Origin: Gigaspora margarita
Taxonomy: Eukaryota; Glomeromycota; Glomeromycetes; Diversisporales; Gigasporaceae
Assembly: GCA_009809945.1 (NCBI GenBank)
Contig: WTPW01001158.1
Location: 24,095-88,094 of the forward strand
Direction: 5' to 3'
Length of the DNA: 64,000 bases
Made by a program: the position numbers and the translations under genes. The notes beneath the pieces are model-generated. The model did no database searches. It had not been told where the DNA came from and saw only the letters and a list, made by a program, of their open reading frames with translations. Positions 45,323-57,453 of the stretch are shown here, one piece after another; within the stretch, counting starts at the first letter, position 1; each line of letters begins with the position of its first letter.

Positions 45323-46407
45323 ACAGTCATAGGACATGTCCCCTAGAAATAAATTTATAATAAAAATTATAAAAAAAACATATGAATTTACTATATAACT
45401 TTGAGCTAAGATCCCTCTCTGGGTTAACTAATTAACTTAAAATTAAAGTTTGCAGGTATATAGAACAAGAAAAGAAGAAAATTTTGAGCTTAAAAAACCA
45501 TATTAAAATTTTGCTAATTTTGCACTTTTTCAAAATGTAACTCTGTCAAAAACAAATATTTACAAATTTTAAATCAGCAGTTATGTGTAAAATTATGCTC
45601 TGAACAACTTTACTTAGGCGACGGAAGTAGGTTACCTTGTAAGAAAAATGGGTTATCTATGTACTAAAGTTAAAATTTATCGTATTTCATAATAAAACTT
45701 TTTTTTCTTATTAGGTAACCTACTTTGGGCTCTTAAGCAAAGTTGTTCGGCATGTAATTTTACATCACATTTGAGATTGATTCGCGTTTTTCGGACCTTT
45801 TCTAAGTGAAAAATGGGTTTAAAGTTCGAAAAAATTTTTTTTTTTTTAAAAAAAAAAATTATTTTTATTTTTTTTTAAAAAAAAAATTTTTTTTCGAACT
45901 TTAAACCCATTTTTCACTTAGAAAAGGTCCGAAAACGCGAATCAATCTCAAATGTGATGTAAAATTACATGCCGAACAACTTTGCTTAAGAGCCCAAAGT
46001 AGGTTACCTAATAAGAAAAAAGAGATATAATGAAATACGATAAATTTTAACTTTAGTACATAGATAACCCATTTTTCTTACAAGGTAACCTACTTCCGTC
46101 GCCTAAGTAAAGTTGTTCAGAGCATAATTTTACATATAATTGCTGATTTAAAATTTGTAAATATTTGTTTTTGACAGAGTTACATTTTGAAAAAGTGCAA
46201 AATTAGCAAAATTTTAATATGGTTTTTTAAGCTCAAAATTTTCTTCTTTTCTTGTTCTATATACCTGCAAACTTTACTTTTAAGTTAATTAGTTAACCCA
46301 GAGAGGGATCTTAGCTCAAAGTTATATAGTAAATTCATATGTTTTTTTATAATTTTTATTATAAATTTATTTTAAACCAATTTTAAGGGGACATGTCCTA
46401 TGACTGA
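45323..46407. mobile_element. 1085-bp foldback element with arms of about 500 bp
   Basis: The left arm (from CAGTCATAGGACATGTCCCC at 45324) and the right arm (to AGGGGACATGTCCTATGACT at 46405) are nearly perfect inverted copies to a centre of A/T homopolymers near 45830-45895. TA lies outside both ends (45321-45322, 46408-46409). The left arm lacks a few bases and has extra sequence near its outer end. No open frame. Such long arms with a TA target suggest a foldback derivative of a Tc1/mariner-type element. The DNA would extrude as a cruciform and a transcript would be a long hairpin. Confidence 0.85.
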
Positions 46408-46409
46408 TA

Positions 46410-47265
46410 AATAAATTGTTGATTTATAAATAATTATTTAGTTTGCTTTGATTTTTCGCACTTCTTTGTATTCACCTAATTATGGATCTGATTGGCTGGC
46501 AAAATAGTAGCAAAATTTTTAGGGTGGTAATACAGATCTAATGATTTTCTGTAGTATTAAAAAAATAATTCTGTGAATATAAAAATAAATTATATAATAT
46601 AATGTGAGCAATTTTTGAGAATATATACAATTATGCAGTGTAAATATGACTAATTATGTGCTAAAATGTATCTAAATTCATGCAGACTTTATTAACAAAC
46701 TATATGTTCCTGAAACTTCTAACCAACATGCTCATAATTCATGTTTATTAATTGTCTACCTTTCTAAGAGTTACTGATATGAGCCTAAATTATATTATCT
46801 ATTTTCTAAAATTAGTATTTATTTTGATTTTTGTAGTTAAATTATGTGATCTCCCTAATAATTCACTATTTCTGTTATATTCTGCAGTAATATAAATATA
46901 TTTTGTGATATAACAGTATGACAGAACTTCTTTTTAATTGGCTATCATGTCAGATGATCTTTATCAAATATAATTGGCTAATTAAATATTGATAAATTAT
47001 ATAGTACTTTTGAGATATTGAAATATAAAAATCTTTAGTATTCAATAAATATTACAAAACTTATTAAAAGATATATTTAATGCTCTTATGTCCTAGAATT
47101 ATTTTACAACTATTATATCTATTACAATGATTTAACAATTGCAACTATAATGCCAATTACAGTAAATTAAAAAATTATAGCTTTTTAAACAATTATAACA
47201 AAAATTACAATATTGAAATAAAAGGTTGCAACCTTTCAATTTTATAAAACCTATTGTAGGCAACT
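46410..47265. other. AT-rich noncoding sequence
   Basis: Nothing recognised. Confidence 0.4.
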
Positions 47266-47645
47266 CTAATAATTACTATTTACACAATCTGGATATAAAT
47301 AGATAAGTTAATCATTTCTTTTGTTTCTTCTTTTTTACTCTTTTTTTTTTTGTTTCTTCTTTTTATTTACTTGTTTGTTTTTTTCTTTTTATTCATTTTT
47401 TTTGTTTCTTCTTTTTATTTATTTTTTTAACTAATATATAACTGACATTTATATTTGATCTTTTTTTAGATAATATATTTTTTACTGGTTTCATCTATTT
47501 TGGTGATTTTTTATTGCAGATGCATTTTCTGAAGTTTTTTTATTATTGGTATCAATTAGTTTGAAGTCTTTTTTGCTATTAGTACATTACCTAGAACTTT
47601 TCATCAGTATTGTTATCCTTTTTGGCATGTTTTTATTGCTAGTAT

Positions 47646-47819
47646 AGACCCCCAAAATATACATAGATAGGTCAGATTAATTATAAAATTACTAAAAATG
47701 GAATATCTGAGAAAAACCCTCAAAAATAAGCAAAAAATACTAAAAATAAAAAGATCAGTATAAAACCCCAAAAATAAGCAAACTAATACCTGATCTATTT
47801 ATGTATATTTTGGGGTCCT
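47646..47819. mobile_element. 174-bp MITE, AGGACCCC family, 8-bp TSD
   Basis: GCTAGTAT flanks both ends (47638-47645, 47820-47827). The ends AGACCCCCAAAATATACATA and (reverse complement of the right) AGGACCCCAAAATATACATA match the TIRs of the 2.76-kb element at 13381-16140. Copy A of the surrounding repeat shows the empty site near 23590. The interior repeats AAAAATAAGCAAA motifs. Confidence 0.88.
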
Positions 47820-48299
47820 GCTAGTATTTTACTATTATTGATGTAATTCAGTTTGTTATCTCTTTTGTTGCTAGTGCATAATTTGGTGCTAAGTTTCTCA
47901 ATTGTATAGCACAATATCAGCTTTTATTTTTTGTTTTAGTATTGTATTCATATAGTACTAACTCCTTTCAGGTTCAGAATAATTGACTATTGTACCTTGC
48001 TTTTTTGGTGCATTTCTGAATATGTTTGTTATTGGTGTTAAGTTTGTGTGATACTATATTTGGTGCTTTTAGTTATTTTGTTCATTATGTTGTGCATTAG
48101 GTTTTCATATTGGTCTTTAATTTTCATGATATTATTGGGATTTAAAATTTAGCTATAGGGTTAGAGTTAGGGTTGGATTACATTAGAAGTTTAAGTAAAA
48201 GAAACATTGTTGCTTGATTTTCTAAAAGTTAGTTCCCTATAGCTAATTTTTCTGATATTATATCCTTGATAGAAAGTTTCATTTTCAGTATGTTACTAG

Positions 48300-48584
48300 T
48301 AGGGTTTTGCAATTTGTTTTGATCTTCAAATATTTGAATCAAATATTTGATCAAATTCAAATTCAAATTTGACTATATTTGATTTGATCAAATTCAAATC
48401 TGGCCAAATTTGATTTGATTTGACAAATATTTGATTGATTTGAAAATTACTATTAAAAATTCAAATTCAAATCAAATTCAAATCCAAATATTTGAATCAA
48501 ATCAAATTCAAATCAGGGTCAATTTAATTTGTTCAAATTCAAATTGACCCAATATTTGATTTGATTTGAATTTGAGGAACCCTA
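48300..48584. mobile_element. 285-bp hAT-like MITE made of CAAATATTTGAATCAAAT repeats
   Basis: GTTACTAG flanks both ends (48292-48299, 48585-48592). The termini are TAGGGTTTTGCAA and (reverse complement of the right) TAGGGTTCCTCAAATTC. The interior is a palindromic, satellite-like mosaic of TTTGATTTGATC and AAATTCAAATCAAATT units. Copy A (about 24060) is empty at this place. Confidence 0.85.
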
Positions 48585-48825
48585 GTTACTAGACAAAATA
48601 TATCTCTAATATGACATGTTTTAGATATCACCTTTTCTTGACAAGACATATTTTGAAAAGGCATTTTACTAATATGATGTATTACAGAAAAAATATTTTT
48701 TGACATGACATATTTCTGATATCTCATTTCTGACAAGATCTTCTCTGATTAGAAATTTTATTTAAAAATAATCATTATATTTAATACAAAAAAAAAATAA
48801 ATGAGCAAGTTAGTACTTATTGTTA

Positions 48826-49020
48826 TGGCTAAAGCTAAAATTTAATATTTTAATATGAAAATTTCAAAATTTTTAGGACCTTTTGTTAGAGTTTTATTTT
48901 AGGACATGGCTAGGGTTTAGGGTTAGTTTTAATAATAAAAGAGTATAAATAAATTTTGTAGGGTTCATATTTTAAATCAAGGCCCTAATTTTTAGCTTCA
49001 GCTATTTCTAGCTTTAGCAA
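48826..49020 (+). mobile_element. GGCTGATGC-type MITE within copy B, uninterrupted
   Basis: The ends ATGGCTAAAGCTAAAATTTA and TTTCTAGCTTTAGC and the core with ATGGCTAGGGTTTAGGGTTA match the copies at 24306, 32988 and 16712. Confidence 0.7.
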
Positions 49021-49644
49021 TAAAACTTATTATTATACCATAGACTATAATGTGAATAAGAAAATTAAATCAATAGTTTATCTTGTCATAATGAATTCAT
49101 GCAAATAAAAAGTCAACAAAAAACTGTCAGTAAAATAGATTGTCAGAAAAAATGCATTCAATAAAACTTAGTGTTAGAGAAAAATCAAATTAGAACTATG
49201 TCATGTTAGAGAAATAATTTGTCAAAATATGCGATGTCAGTAATGGAAGCTGTAGAAAACATAGTATATTGAGGAAATAGTCTATCTACAAAAAGTGCTG
49301 TTGATGAAACATTCTGTCAGGAATATAATATCAGGAAAATTAGCTGGTAGAAAACTAGCTTTCATGCAATCATACTGTAATCAAAAGGAGCGGAGCCGAG
49401 GCAACAGCCATAGTGAGCAACTTTAGAGTGAATGATGCATTATGTATAACTAGTGATCACTACTGCTAGTTATGGTTAGTAAAATTCTTTTAAGAAATCA
49501 CTTCTTCAAAATACTGATTACTGACCAAAAGTAAAAGCTAATGTGGATACATATTCAATTTGGATAAGCCCTAATAAAAAATGCATATTTTCTATACTTA
49601 TGATCAGTCATAATAATAAGTAGAATGTGCTAAGATTCTGGTAT

Positions 49645-50805
49645 GATTCCCTAAAAGTTAGTTACCCGCCAGATCATTTTACTGACCCCATATCCCTAAC
49701 AGAATGTTGACAGAATCTTTCTCAACATACCAAGTTTTCGACAGGACCTCTGAATATATGCATAAAATGTTCGTAGTACACTTAGACTAAATTTTTTAAA
49801 ATGTTTATCATACAGTTACACAAATCTTATTTTTTTAATAACAACTTAACTCAACCTTTGATGTACACTTAATTAATAAAATCAAAAAAGATATGTTGTA
49901 CAGTTACTTATTGTGCAAGAATAGTTAGTCGTACATAATATATAAATATAATATAGATAACATACAAAATTTAATAAAACTAGTAAAATTAATAATAGTG
50001 ACATTATTTATTTATTGTGTAAAATTTAGTATCAACTTTATATACCTGTTTCTAAATTGATTCTAGAACAATATCAATATTGTTTGCTTAAGTATTACAA
50101 TGATTGGTATGTACTGTATAGAGAATATATATTTAACTCAATAGTTACTAGGAGATGAGTTTCTATTTTACTTGAATAAACGTCTCTTTAGTACTATAAT
50201 ATAATATTGTTGCTTCACAAAAAGATATAACTTTTGTGGATTACAATATTATATAAAATTGAATATTACCAATTTCAATTAATAGAAATTTTAAAACATA
50301 AATATAATTGATTAACTTTTACTTTTTTTAAAGTAATATAATTTTAAACATTTATTATATCTTTGTCATACATTAATTTATTTTTAATTAAAACTATGTT
50401 GTACACTTAATTATAAATTTAAAATTATTATTTAAACGTATATCGTACACTTAAACTGTTGCTTTAATGTTCGTGTACACTTTATAATAAAATTTAAGTG
50501 TACACTTATATAAAGTTTAAAGACAAAGGTTATATATATATATAACATTAGTATTCAGGGATCCTTTTTTGATATCCCCTTTTCTAGAAATCTCATATTT
50601 TCGTCAAGATATTTATCTGATATGACATATTTCTAATTTGACTTTTCTCTAACATTAAGTTTTATTAAATGCACTTTTTCTGACAAGAACAATAAACCTA
50701 GTGATCATCACATCATGTGAAATCATGCAACTATGTCATTTGTTTGCTAGCACTATCAACTCAGCCTAAATTATACTATCACCTAACCCTAATCTAACTC
50801 TAACC
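49645..50805. other. Noncoding stretch with fragments of the large repeat
   Basis: Around 49640-49740 and 50560-50780 there are segments related to the inner inverted part of the large repeat (AGATATTTATCTGATATGAC, AACCTAGTGATCATCACATC). The part between is AT-rich and unassigned. Confidence 0.45.
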
Positions 50806-50810
50806 CTAAC

Positions 50811-50990
50811 AGGACCCCGAAATATACATAGATAGGTCAGGTATGAGTTTGCTTATTTTTGAGGTTTTTTATACAGATCTTTTCTATTTATAGTAATTTT
50901 TTGCTTATTTTTGAAGCTTTTTCTGCAGATATTTCCTTTTTTAGTAACCCTATAATTAACCTGACCTATCTATATATATTTCGGGGTCCT
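50811..50990. mobile_element. 180-bp MITE, AGGACCCC family
   Basis: The ends AGGACCCCGAAATATACATA and (reverse complement of the right) AGGACCCCGAAATATATATA match the 2.76-kb element. The flanks ACCCTAAC (50803-50810) and ACCCTAGC (50991-50998) are an 8-bp duplication with one mismatch. The surrounding target is an interstitial CTAACCCTAAC-type repeat. Confidence 0.8.
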
Positions 50991-51071
50991 ACCCTAGCCC
51001 TAATCTAACTCTAACCCTAATCCTATTTAGGCTAAGTGCTTAATTATCTGTTGTGATGAACATGAATATAT

Positions 51072-51618
51072 TGTAATCAAGCTATTCAATTATATTTTAA
51101 ATGAAGTTGGGTTTTTAAAAAGAATTCAAGAATTTTTATTAAAAAAAATTAGTATTTTCTTTTACATCCGAAATCTGTCTTTACAAAGGTCCTTTTGCTC
51201 CCGTTTTTATACTTTTACTTTTACTAATCATTATCTATTTTTAGGCAATCCGATCGCGGTACTCAAGATACAGTACGATTTTATGCATAACAATTGATGT
51301 TCTATGATCGTATGCTAATGATTAATAGATCACAATGATATGCACACGATGAAATGAAATAAACACATACGGAGCAACGATATAAATGTCAGTGCCTATT
51401 GTAACAAATAAACGAACAAATAAATAAAAGAATAAATAGATCTATAAACTAATATAAATAGTAAATATTAAGTATTGAATTTAACTATAATGAGAGAAAG
51501 AAACAATCTACCAAGAATACAATAGCTGTCACGTGACCATTATCAGGTGTCGTGAACACGTGACTACCTTGGTATGTGTCATCATGCCGATATTCCTCAA
51601 TCGGCCAACTATTTCACA
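51072..51618 (-). repeat. 3' LTR of the Ty3/gypsy element
   Basis: TGTAATCAAGC to CTATTTCACA in plus orientation, matching 57454-58003 along its length. It contains a CACGTGAC palindromic motif twice near its right end. Confidence 0.92.
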
Positions 51619-51640
51619 CTTCTCACCCTTTTAAGCCACG
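51619..51640 (-). other. Polypurine tract candidate
   Basis: Read on the minus strand, AAAAGGGTGAGAAG abuts the 3' LTR. It is purine-only but for one T, as expected for the plus-strand primer. Confidence 0.7.
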
Positions 51641-51689
51641 AGATCCTTCGAGTAGTACAGATCTAAAAAATTAGATATAAATAGTTGGC

Positions 51690-52955
51690 TCCCATGCTGG
51701 ACGATCGTAGTATTTCTTCAGCCGATTTGTATTTATTAATTTTTTTAAGACTTTTTCGTCTGGCGTTCGCAGTTTATAAGTTCCGGGTATACTATAATCG
51801 TGAATGTAATAGGGTCCTTTCCACTTTCCCTTAATTTATCACCATGCACATTTTCCTTTGCTGATTCATACATTAGGACTTGGTCTCCGATCTTGAATTC
51901 GACGGTCTTTATATTTTTATCATAGTATCCTTTTTGTCTTTCCTGGGTCTTTTTAATGTTGTCTTGTGCTACTAATCATTGTTGACTTAACTTCTCTGTG
52001 ATTTTCTCAATGTGCTGTTTTAAGAAATTTTTTAGTGACTCTTCGGAAATTTCTTTTCTTTGTTGCATTTGTAGATCTAAAGGCACTGTGGCTTCTCGTC
52101 CATACATGAAATAAAATGAATCGAGTTTGGTAGTATGATTTTGGAGTGTGCGGTATGCAAATAAGGCAGGGGGTAATAGAGTATCCCAGGTGGACTTATA
52201 ATCACCTATGAGTTTTGTTAACGTAGAGCAAAGAGTTTTATTAAATCTCTCGGTTAAGCCATTTGTTTGGGGATGGTAGATGGTTGCTAGATGGTGTCGA
52301 GTGGTCATGATCTTGCATAAAGCGTCTACGATTTCATTACAAAACAAGCATCCTTGGTCAGATAGAAGCGCTTTTGGGCAACCGTGGCGACATATAAGGT
52401 CTTCGTAAATAAAACGAGCTATGGTAGGTGCACTTATATCTGGAATTGCAGGGCTTCAGTCCATTTCATTAAATATTCCGTAGCTACGATTATATAACGA
52501 TTTCCATTTTCTGTTATGTGTTTGAAAGGGCCGACGATGTCTATGCCAACCCTATCGAACGGAGCACCTACTCTTAATGGATGCAATTTTTTATGATGCT
52601 TTGGAGCACCTTGTCATTGGTATGTGTCACAAGTTTGTATATAATCACTAATTGTCTTGTACATTTGAGGCCAAAATATTTATTTCTCACCCTATTAAAG
52701 GTGGATTCTAACTTGAAATGTCCAGCCATTGTATCTGAGTGAACATTATATAAAACTTTTTCTAATTCATTGATTTTTATGACTTGTAGAGGTGGCTTCT
52801 CTATAGCTTTGTTTCTTCGATAAAGAATATCTTGTACGAAATAATTTACTGTTTGTTTTAAGAATTTCTTTTTTTGTTTATAATCAAAATTATCAGGAAG
52901 CTTGGCACACTCCAGGTATGCTTTAATTTGACAATATAATTGAGGATCCATTTAT
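51690..52955 (-). pseudogene. Integrase region of pol
   Basis: The 52574-52951 part holds the N-terminal region leading to a degraded HHCC zinc finger (VHSDTMAGHF). 51976-52347 holds the core with HPQTNGLTERFNKTL, the segment carrying the final catalytic Glu, followed by a FAYRT-type motif (LFAYRTLQN). The piece between them (about 52350-52570) reads as the middle of the core in broken frame. 51690-51975 contains a GPY-type C-terminal region (WKGPYYI). Integrase joins the cDNA to host DNA. Stops separate the parts. Confidence 0.85.
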
Positions 52956-54590
52956 ATATATTTACTCTTTTTTTTTTTTTTTTTTTAGACGAATGCCAGG
53001 ACACCGGTAACCTGAACTGGATTAAAACTGGATTTAAATTTCGAATGTGGTATGATAAGGACGTATAATATATATATATTTTTTTATTAACTTATATTTT
53101 CTTTTCCTCATGGGGGTTTGTAGGAATGCGGGATAAGAAGTCTACATTGTTATAGGTATTACCCTTTTTATAACAGATTGTACAAGGATATTCCGCAGCA
53201 ATCATTATCCACATTGCAAGTCTACTAGTAGGTTGTGAATTGTTTAGTAACCATTTAAGAGCTTGGTGGTCAGTTACTAATTCTAATTCTTTGCCATATA
53301 TATAGGGTCAAAAATATTGCATAGCCCAAATAGCGGTTAAGCACTCTATTTCTGTGGCCGAATAATTCTTTTCTGGACCATTTACTCCTCTACTCGCATA
53401 TGCTATTACATATTCTTTATTTGTGTCATCTTTTTGGGCCAAAATTGTGCCTAAATCTATATATGAGGCGTCAGTATATAAAATAAATGGTTTAGAAAAG
53501 TTAGAGTATCGTAATATAGGGGCTGTTATCAGCTTTTGTTTTAATATTTTAAAGGCTTTCTGGCACGGATTATCCCATATGTTCAGTGTGTTTTTCTTTA
53601 ATAATAAGTTAAGTGGATGTACTATTTTAGAAAAGTTTTCTACAAATTTCCTATAATATGAGGTTAACCCTAGGAAACTTCTTAATCCAGTTAGATTCGT
53701 CAGTGTAGGGAAATCTTTGACTTTTTCGATTTTTGTAGGATCAGGAGCAATACCTTTTCTATTAATAAAGTGCCCTAAAAATGATAATTCTTTTTTAAAG
53801 AAATAACATTTATCCCTATTCAGTCGTAATCCAGCGTCTCTCAAGATATCGAAGACTTGTTGTAAGTAGATCAAATGTTTGTCAAATATTGCCAAATGGA
53901 TATTTATATCATCCAATAAACCAACATGAATTTTCTGTTGATTGGATGTAGAATTTTATCATTAGTCATTGGAATGTTGCGGGAGCATTCGTGAGTCTGA
54001 ATGGCATAACTAGAAACTCGTATAACCCATCTCTGGTGATGAAGGTGGTCTTTTCTCTATCTTGAGAATTCATTTCTATTTGCCAATAACTGCTTGCCAA
54101 GTCTAGTGTTGAGAACCACTGTGAGCCATTTAACGAGCTTAAGATATCATCAATCCTTGGCATTGGGTAAGAATCCTTAATGGTCAATGCATTTACCTTC
54201 CTATAATCAACACAAAATCGCATTTTTCTGTTTTTTTTTTTACTAGTACTACCAGAGAACTCCAAGGACTAGTTGATTCACGGATGATCCCGTATTTCAC
54301 CATTTGTTCGACTTCTTTTACAATGAACTCATTCTCGGTATGGGATACTCGGTACAGTCTTTGTTTTATGGGCTCGGCTTCTTCTTTTAATATAATTTTA
54401 TGCATTTCTTCTTTGGTTCGCTCTAATTGTGTCAGACCTTCTGCAAATATTTCTTCATTAGCTTTTATTAAATCTTCTACCTGGATTCTCTGCTCCATCT
54501 CCAATTCGTTAATCCCGTTTAAGGCTGTTGGAATTCCTAGTTTCTCTTCAAGATTGTATACTAAACACTCCAACGTTTCTATGTCCGAAA
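52956..54590 (-). pseudogene. Reverse transcriptase and RNase H region of pol
   Basis: From 54573 downward: EEAEPIKQRLYRVS lead, CVDYRKVNALTIKDSYPMPRID (fingers), FSTLDLASSYWQI with the first catalytic Asp (54120 region), LLDDI as the form of the YxDD box (about 53910), FLGHFINRKGI and GLTSYYRKFVENFS, then the RNase H start YTDASYIDLGTILAQ (about 53470). The frame changes at the T-run 54231-54242 and again between 53916 and 53966. RNase H probably continues in broken frame to about 53100. Confidence 0.88.
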
Positions 54591-54976
54591 TTATCTTTTT
54601 ACATTCTACTCAATCATCTTTTTCTACTTCTATTAATTTTTGCAATAACCCCTTAACTTGGGGCTTCTATTTCCCCGATTTTTATTGCCTACTTTTATTT
54701 CCTCCTTGATCTGCCTATATTTATTTTTTGGCCTATCTTTTCCCTCTATACTATTTGATTATTTCTTATTTCTATAATAGGTGACTCATCTGTATCACCT
54801 ATAACTATATAGCTTCTTTCTTCTTCGACTTTTTCTTTTTCATATTCATCTTCACTTTCTTCTTTTAGACTTTCCTCATCATCTTTAATTTTTTCTTGCT
54901 TTTTGCTTCTCAGTGGCACTGGTTTTCCTTCCTCATATGTCATTCTTTTCCAGCAGGTAATCGGAATTTCATTTTT

Positions 54977-55340
54977 CTAATCGTTCCATTCATACTTAAA
55001 ACACCCATGTTCTAAATCAATCTTTCCTTTCACCTTAGCCAACCAATCCGTTCCTACAATTACAGTGTATTCCCAGGCTTCCGTGACTTCAACATCGATA
55101 GGTATTTCTATTTCATTTATTTTGATTAAAAAATTTTTGACTACTCCCAATAGGTGCTTCCTTTGTCTATGTACATCAATTAAATTACACAATGACGGTT
55201 TACTAATATTTTTCTTTAATTTTTTTAGAAAATCATGTAAAACTAAACTTTTCTTGATCCCGTATCTAGTATAAGATAAATAGGACACTGTTCTATAGCG
55301 GCCTCGCAGTAGGTAACTTCTATTGGTGGTTGGCAAACAT
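54977..55340 (-). pseudogene. Retroviral-type aspartic protease region
   Basis: The continuous frame ends in IVGTDWLAKVKGKIDLEHG, a typical end of gypsy proteases (GxDWL). The active-site D-T-G-S is present near 55255, but in a different frame from this downstream part, so a frame break lies just after it. Confidence 0.7.
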
Positions 55341-55599
55341 CTAGCGATTCCAAACTATTTAAAACCAAGAGTGGTAGTAGATTATCAGGTAATAGTTGAT
55401 CTATTATTCTACTTGAGGGATCTACTAACTCAGTTTCTCTGGCACTCTCACCCTCGCGAGAAGTTGCCTCTAATCTTTAAAATAATCACGAATGGCAGTC
55501 CCAATGGCTCCTGTAAGCTCATCGGATAAAGTAAGGTAGGTTTGATTTCCATTGTTTTGACCTTGTACAGCCCTATTATTATTGGTATTATTGTTATTA

Positions 55600-57452
55600 T
55601 TATCATTATTATTAGCCCGGTTATTGGGGTTATATTTTGGTTATTTCGAGGTAATATGTTGTTTTATTTTGGCCAGTGGTAGATTGATTTTGCCAGGTCC
55701 CATTATTTTTATTGTAGTACAGGGTTTGCATTAAGCAATTTCTTGCTATATGTCCTCTTCCGCCACATTGATAACAGATGATATTGGATGGAAAGGGACG
55801 GGTTGTGATGGATATATTTTGGGACGTAGGGCTAATAGCTGTTTTTTTCTTTTCATTTTGTTTTTGTATCAGAGTCTTCATACTTTGTGCCATTTCCATT
55901 ATAACTTTCTTTAGTTCTCCAATTTCTTCATTAGTAGGGTTTTCGCGGCTTAAATAGCTCCTCTTTAAAGAGTATGAACTTAGGGGACCTCCTCTAGAGT
56001 ATGCGGCTTCAGCGGCTTTCACCTTTTTTAAGGCCTGTTGAATGGTCGTTGGACATTCCATTTCAACTGGTTCCCTTAATTCTTGCCTTAACCCATCAAT
56101 AAATTGTCTAATATGGTCCACCTGAGAATACCTTTGTACAGGGTCAGCTTTTCTATAGAGCCTTTTCAAGTCATCGTAATTCTCGTCTACTGTTTCTCCC
56201 AATCCTTGTTGACAGCTTCTAAGTTCTGCAATCCATCAATTTTGTTGGTGCATTGTGCAGAATTGCCGTTCAAATAGATGAATGAAGGAATGGCTAGGTT
56301 GAGCTGGTTCATTCCATGCTCGTACCATATAGGCAATATTTCTCTACCATGTGTACGCTGGCCCTTTTAGATGAGAGGGTAGAATATCAAACCTCTTAGC
56401 TTTGGTTATATGATTAGCTACACACGCTTTATCGAATTCATCTAACCAAGTGAGTGGGTCTTGATCCCTTCCACTAAAAGTTGGGAATTCTACCACCTTG
56501 GACTCTCAGGGTTAATTGGGAGTATTGGTTCCTATTGCTAGTATGAGATTATTCATACTTTGCAATAATTGTCCCATTGGATCAGCACCAGCAGCTTCAG
56601 GGCCTTGAGATAGCAAATGGGGTACTTGTACCGGTGGATTCAGTGATAGTGGTGTTCGAGCCAGAGGGTTTGGCAGGAGCTGTTGTTGAATTGGGAAGTT
56701 TGGTGGAGGTTGATTTGGTGTAGGGTGTCGAGGAACTAGAGTAACTCTTCTAGGAGGTGGTGGAGTTCGTACAGGTGTTGGTGGCCGTCTTTGTGGTGGT
56801 GGACTTTGATTATTAAAACGAACTTGAGGAGTTTGAAGAAAATGATTGTTTTCATTTCGAGTTCCTGGTTCTAGTGGGTCAATGATTGGGTCATGGATCT
56901 GTGGTCTTTGGTACCCATGTGCATAGACTCTGTCAGTTCTCTGTTGTAAATAACTTTCTTCGTATTCTTCTTGGTAATCAATATTTCCGTATTGATCATT
57001 GGTTACTACATCATATAGAGGTAAAACCTGCATATCATCGGGTCTGCGACAATTATATGGTCATCCTCCTCCTCTTTATTGCCGATGTGGTATTCATACC
57101 AGATGGGAATTGGTGTGAAGGGTCTACCGGTATCTCCTTGATATCATGGTGAAGTATATCCATTATCATATTCTCGAGATTCAAGATTAATTAAATCATC
57201 ATAATCATCGAGCCTTCGTACGTTACATTGAGCTGCAGATGTTGACATTTCTGCTCTTGGACTGGTTGTCATCTTTGATTCGATCGATTCAGTGATCAAT
57301 TTTTCTGATTCGGTAGAAGAGAGCTCGGATCGGGTTTGTATACTTAATTTTTTCTGATTTTCTTCGTAAGGGCAATTTAAATCTAAAAAACTCATACAAG
57401 GCAGTTTTTTTTTAATTCTTTTTAGGCAACCCTGTCCTGTCATCATCGCCAA
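55600..57452 (-). pseudogene. gag region of the retrotransposon
   Basis: It has three consecutive blocks. 57144-57452 is the N-terminal part, starting in the primer-binding site. 56512-57033 is proline-rich with strings of PPP and PTP. 55630-56500 is the capsid-like part (GLGETVDENYDDLKRLYRKA) followed by a CCHC zinc knuckle CYQCGGRGHIARNC at 55735-55776. Several stops separate the blocks. The zinc knuckle packages the element's RNA. Confidence 0.85.
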
Positions 57453-57453
57453 A
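57430..57453 (-). other. Primer-binding site candidate
   Basis: On the minus strand TGGCGATGATGACAGG starts two bases after the 5' LTR. Starting with TGG fits priming by the CCA end of a tRNA; I cannot say which one. Confidence 0.6.

Larger units (their letters stand above)
47270..49640 (+). repeat. Large dispersed repeat, copy B
   Basis: Collinear with 23283-25330 over its length (AATAATTACTATTTACACAA to AATAATAAGTAGAATGTG). Differences of note are two insertions absent from copy A (47646-47819 and 48300-48584) and the absence of the 24336-24565 insertion. Confidence 0.8.

Noticed and set aside
53423-57152. Plus-strand open frames across the retrotransposon
   Set aside because: They are antisense to clear gag and pol motifs and carry no recognisable domains.
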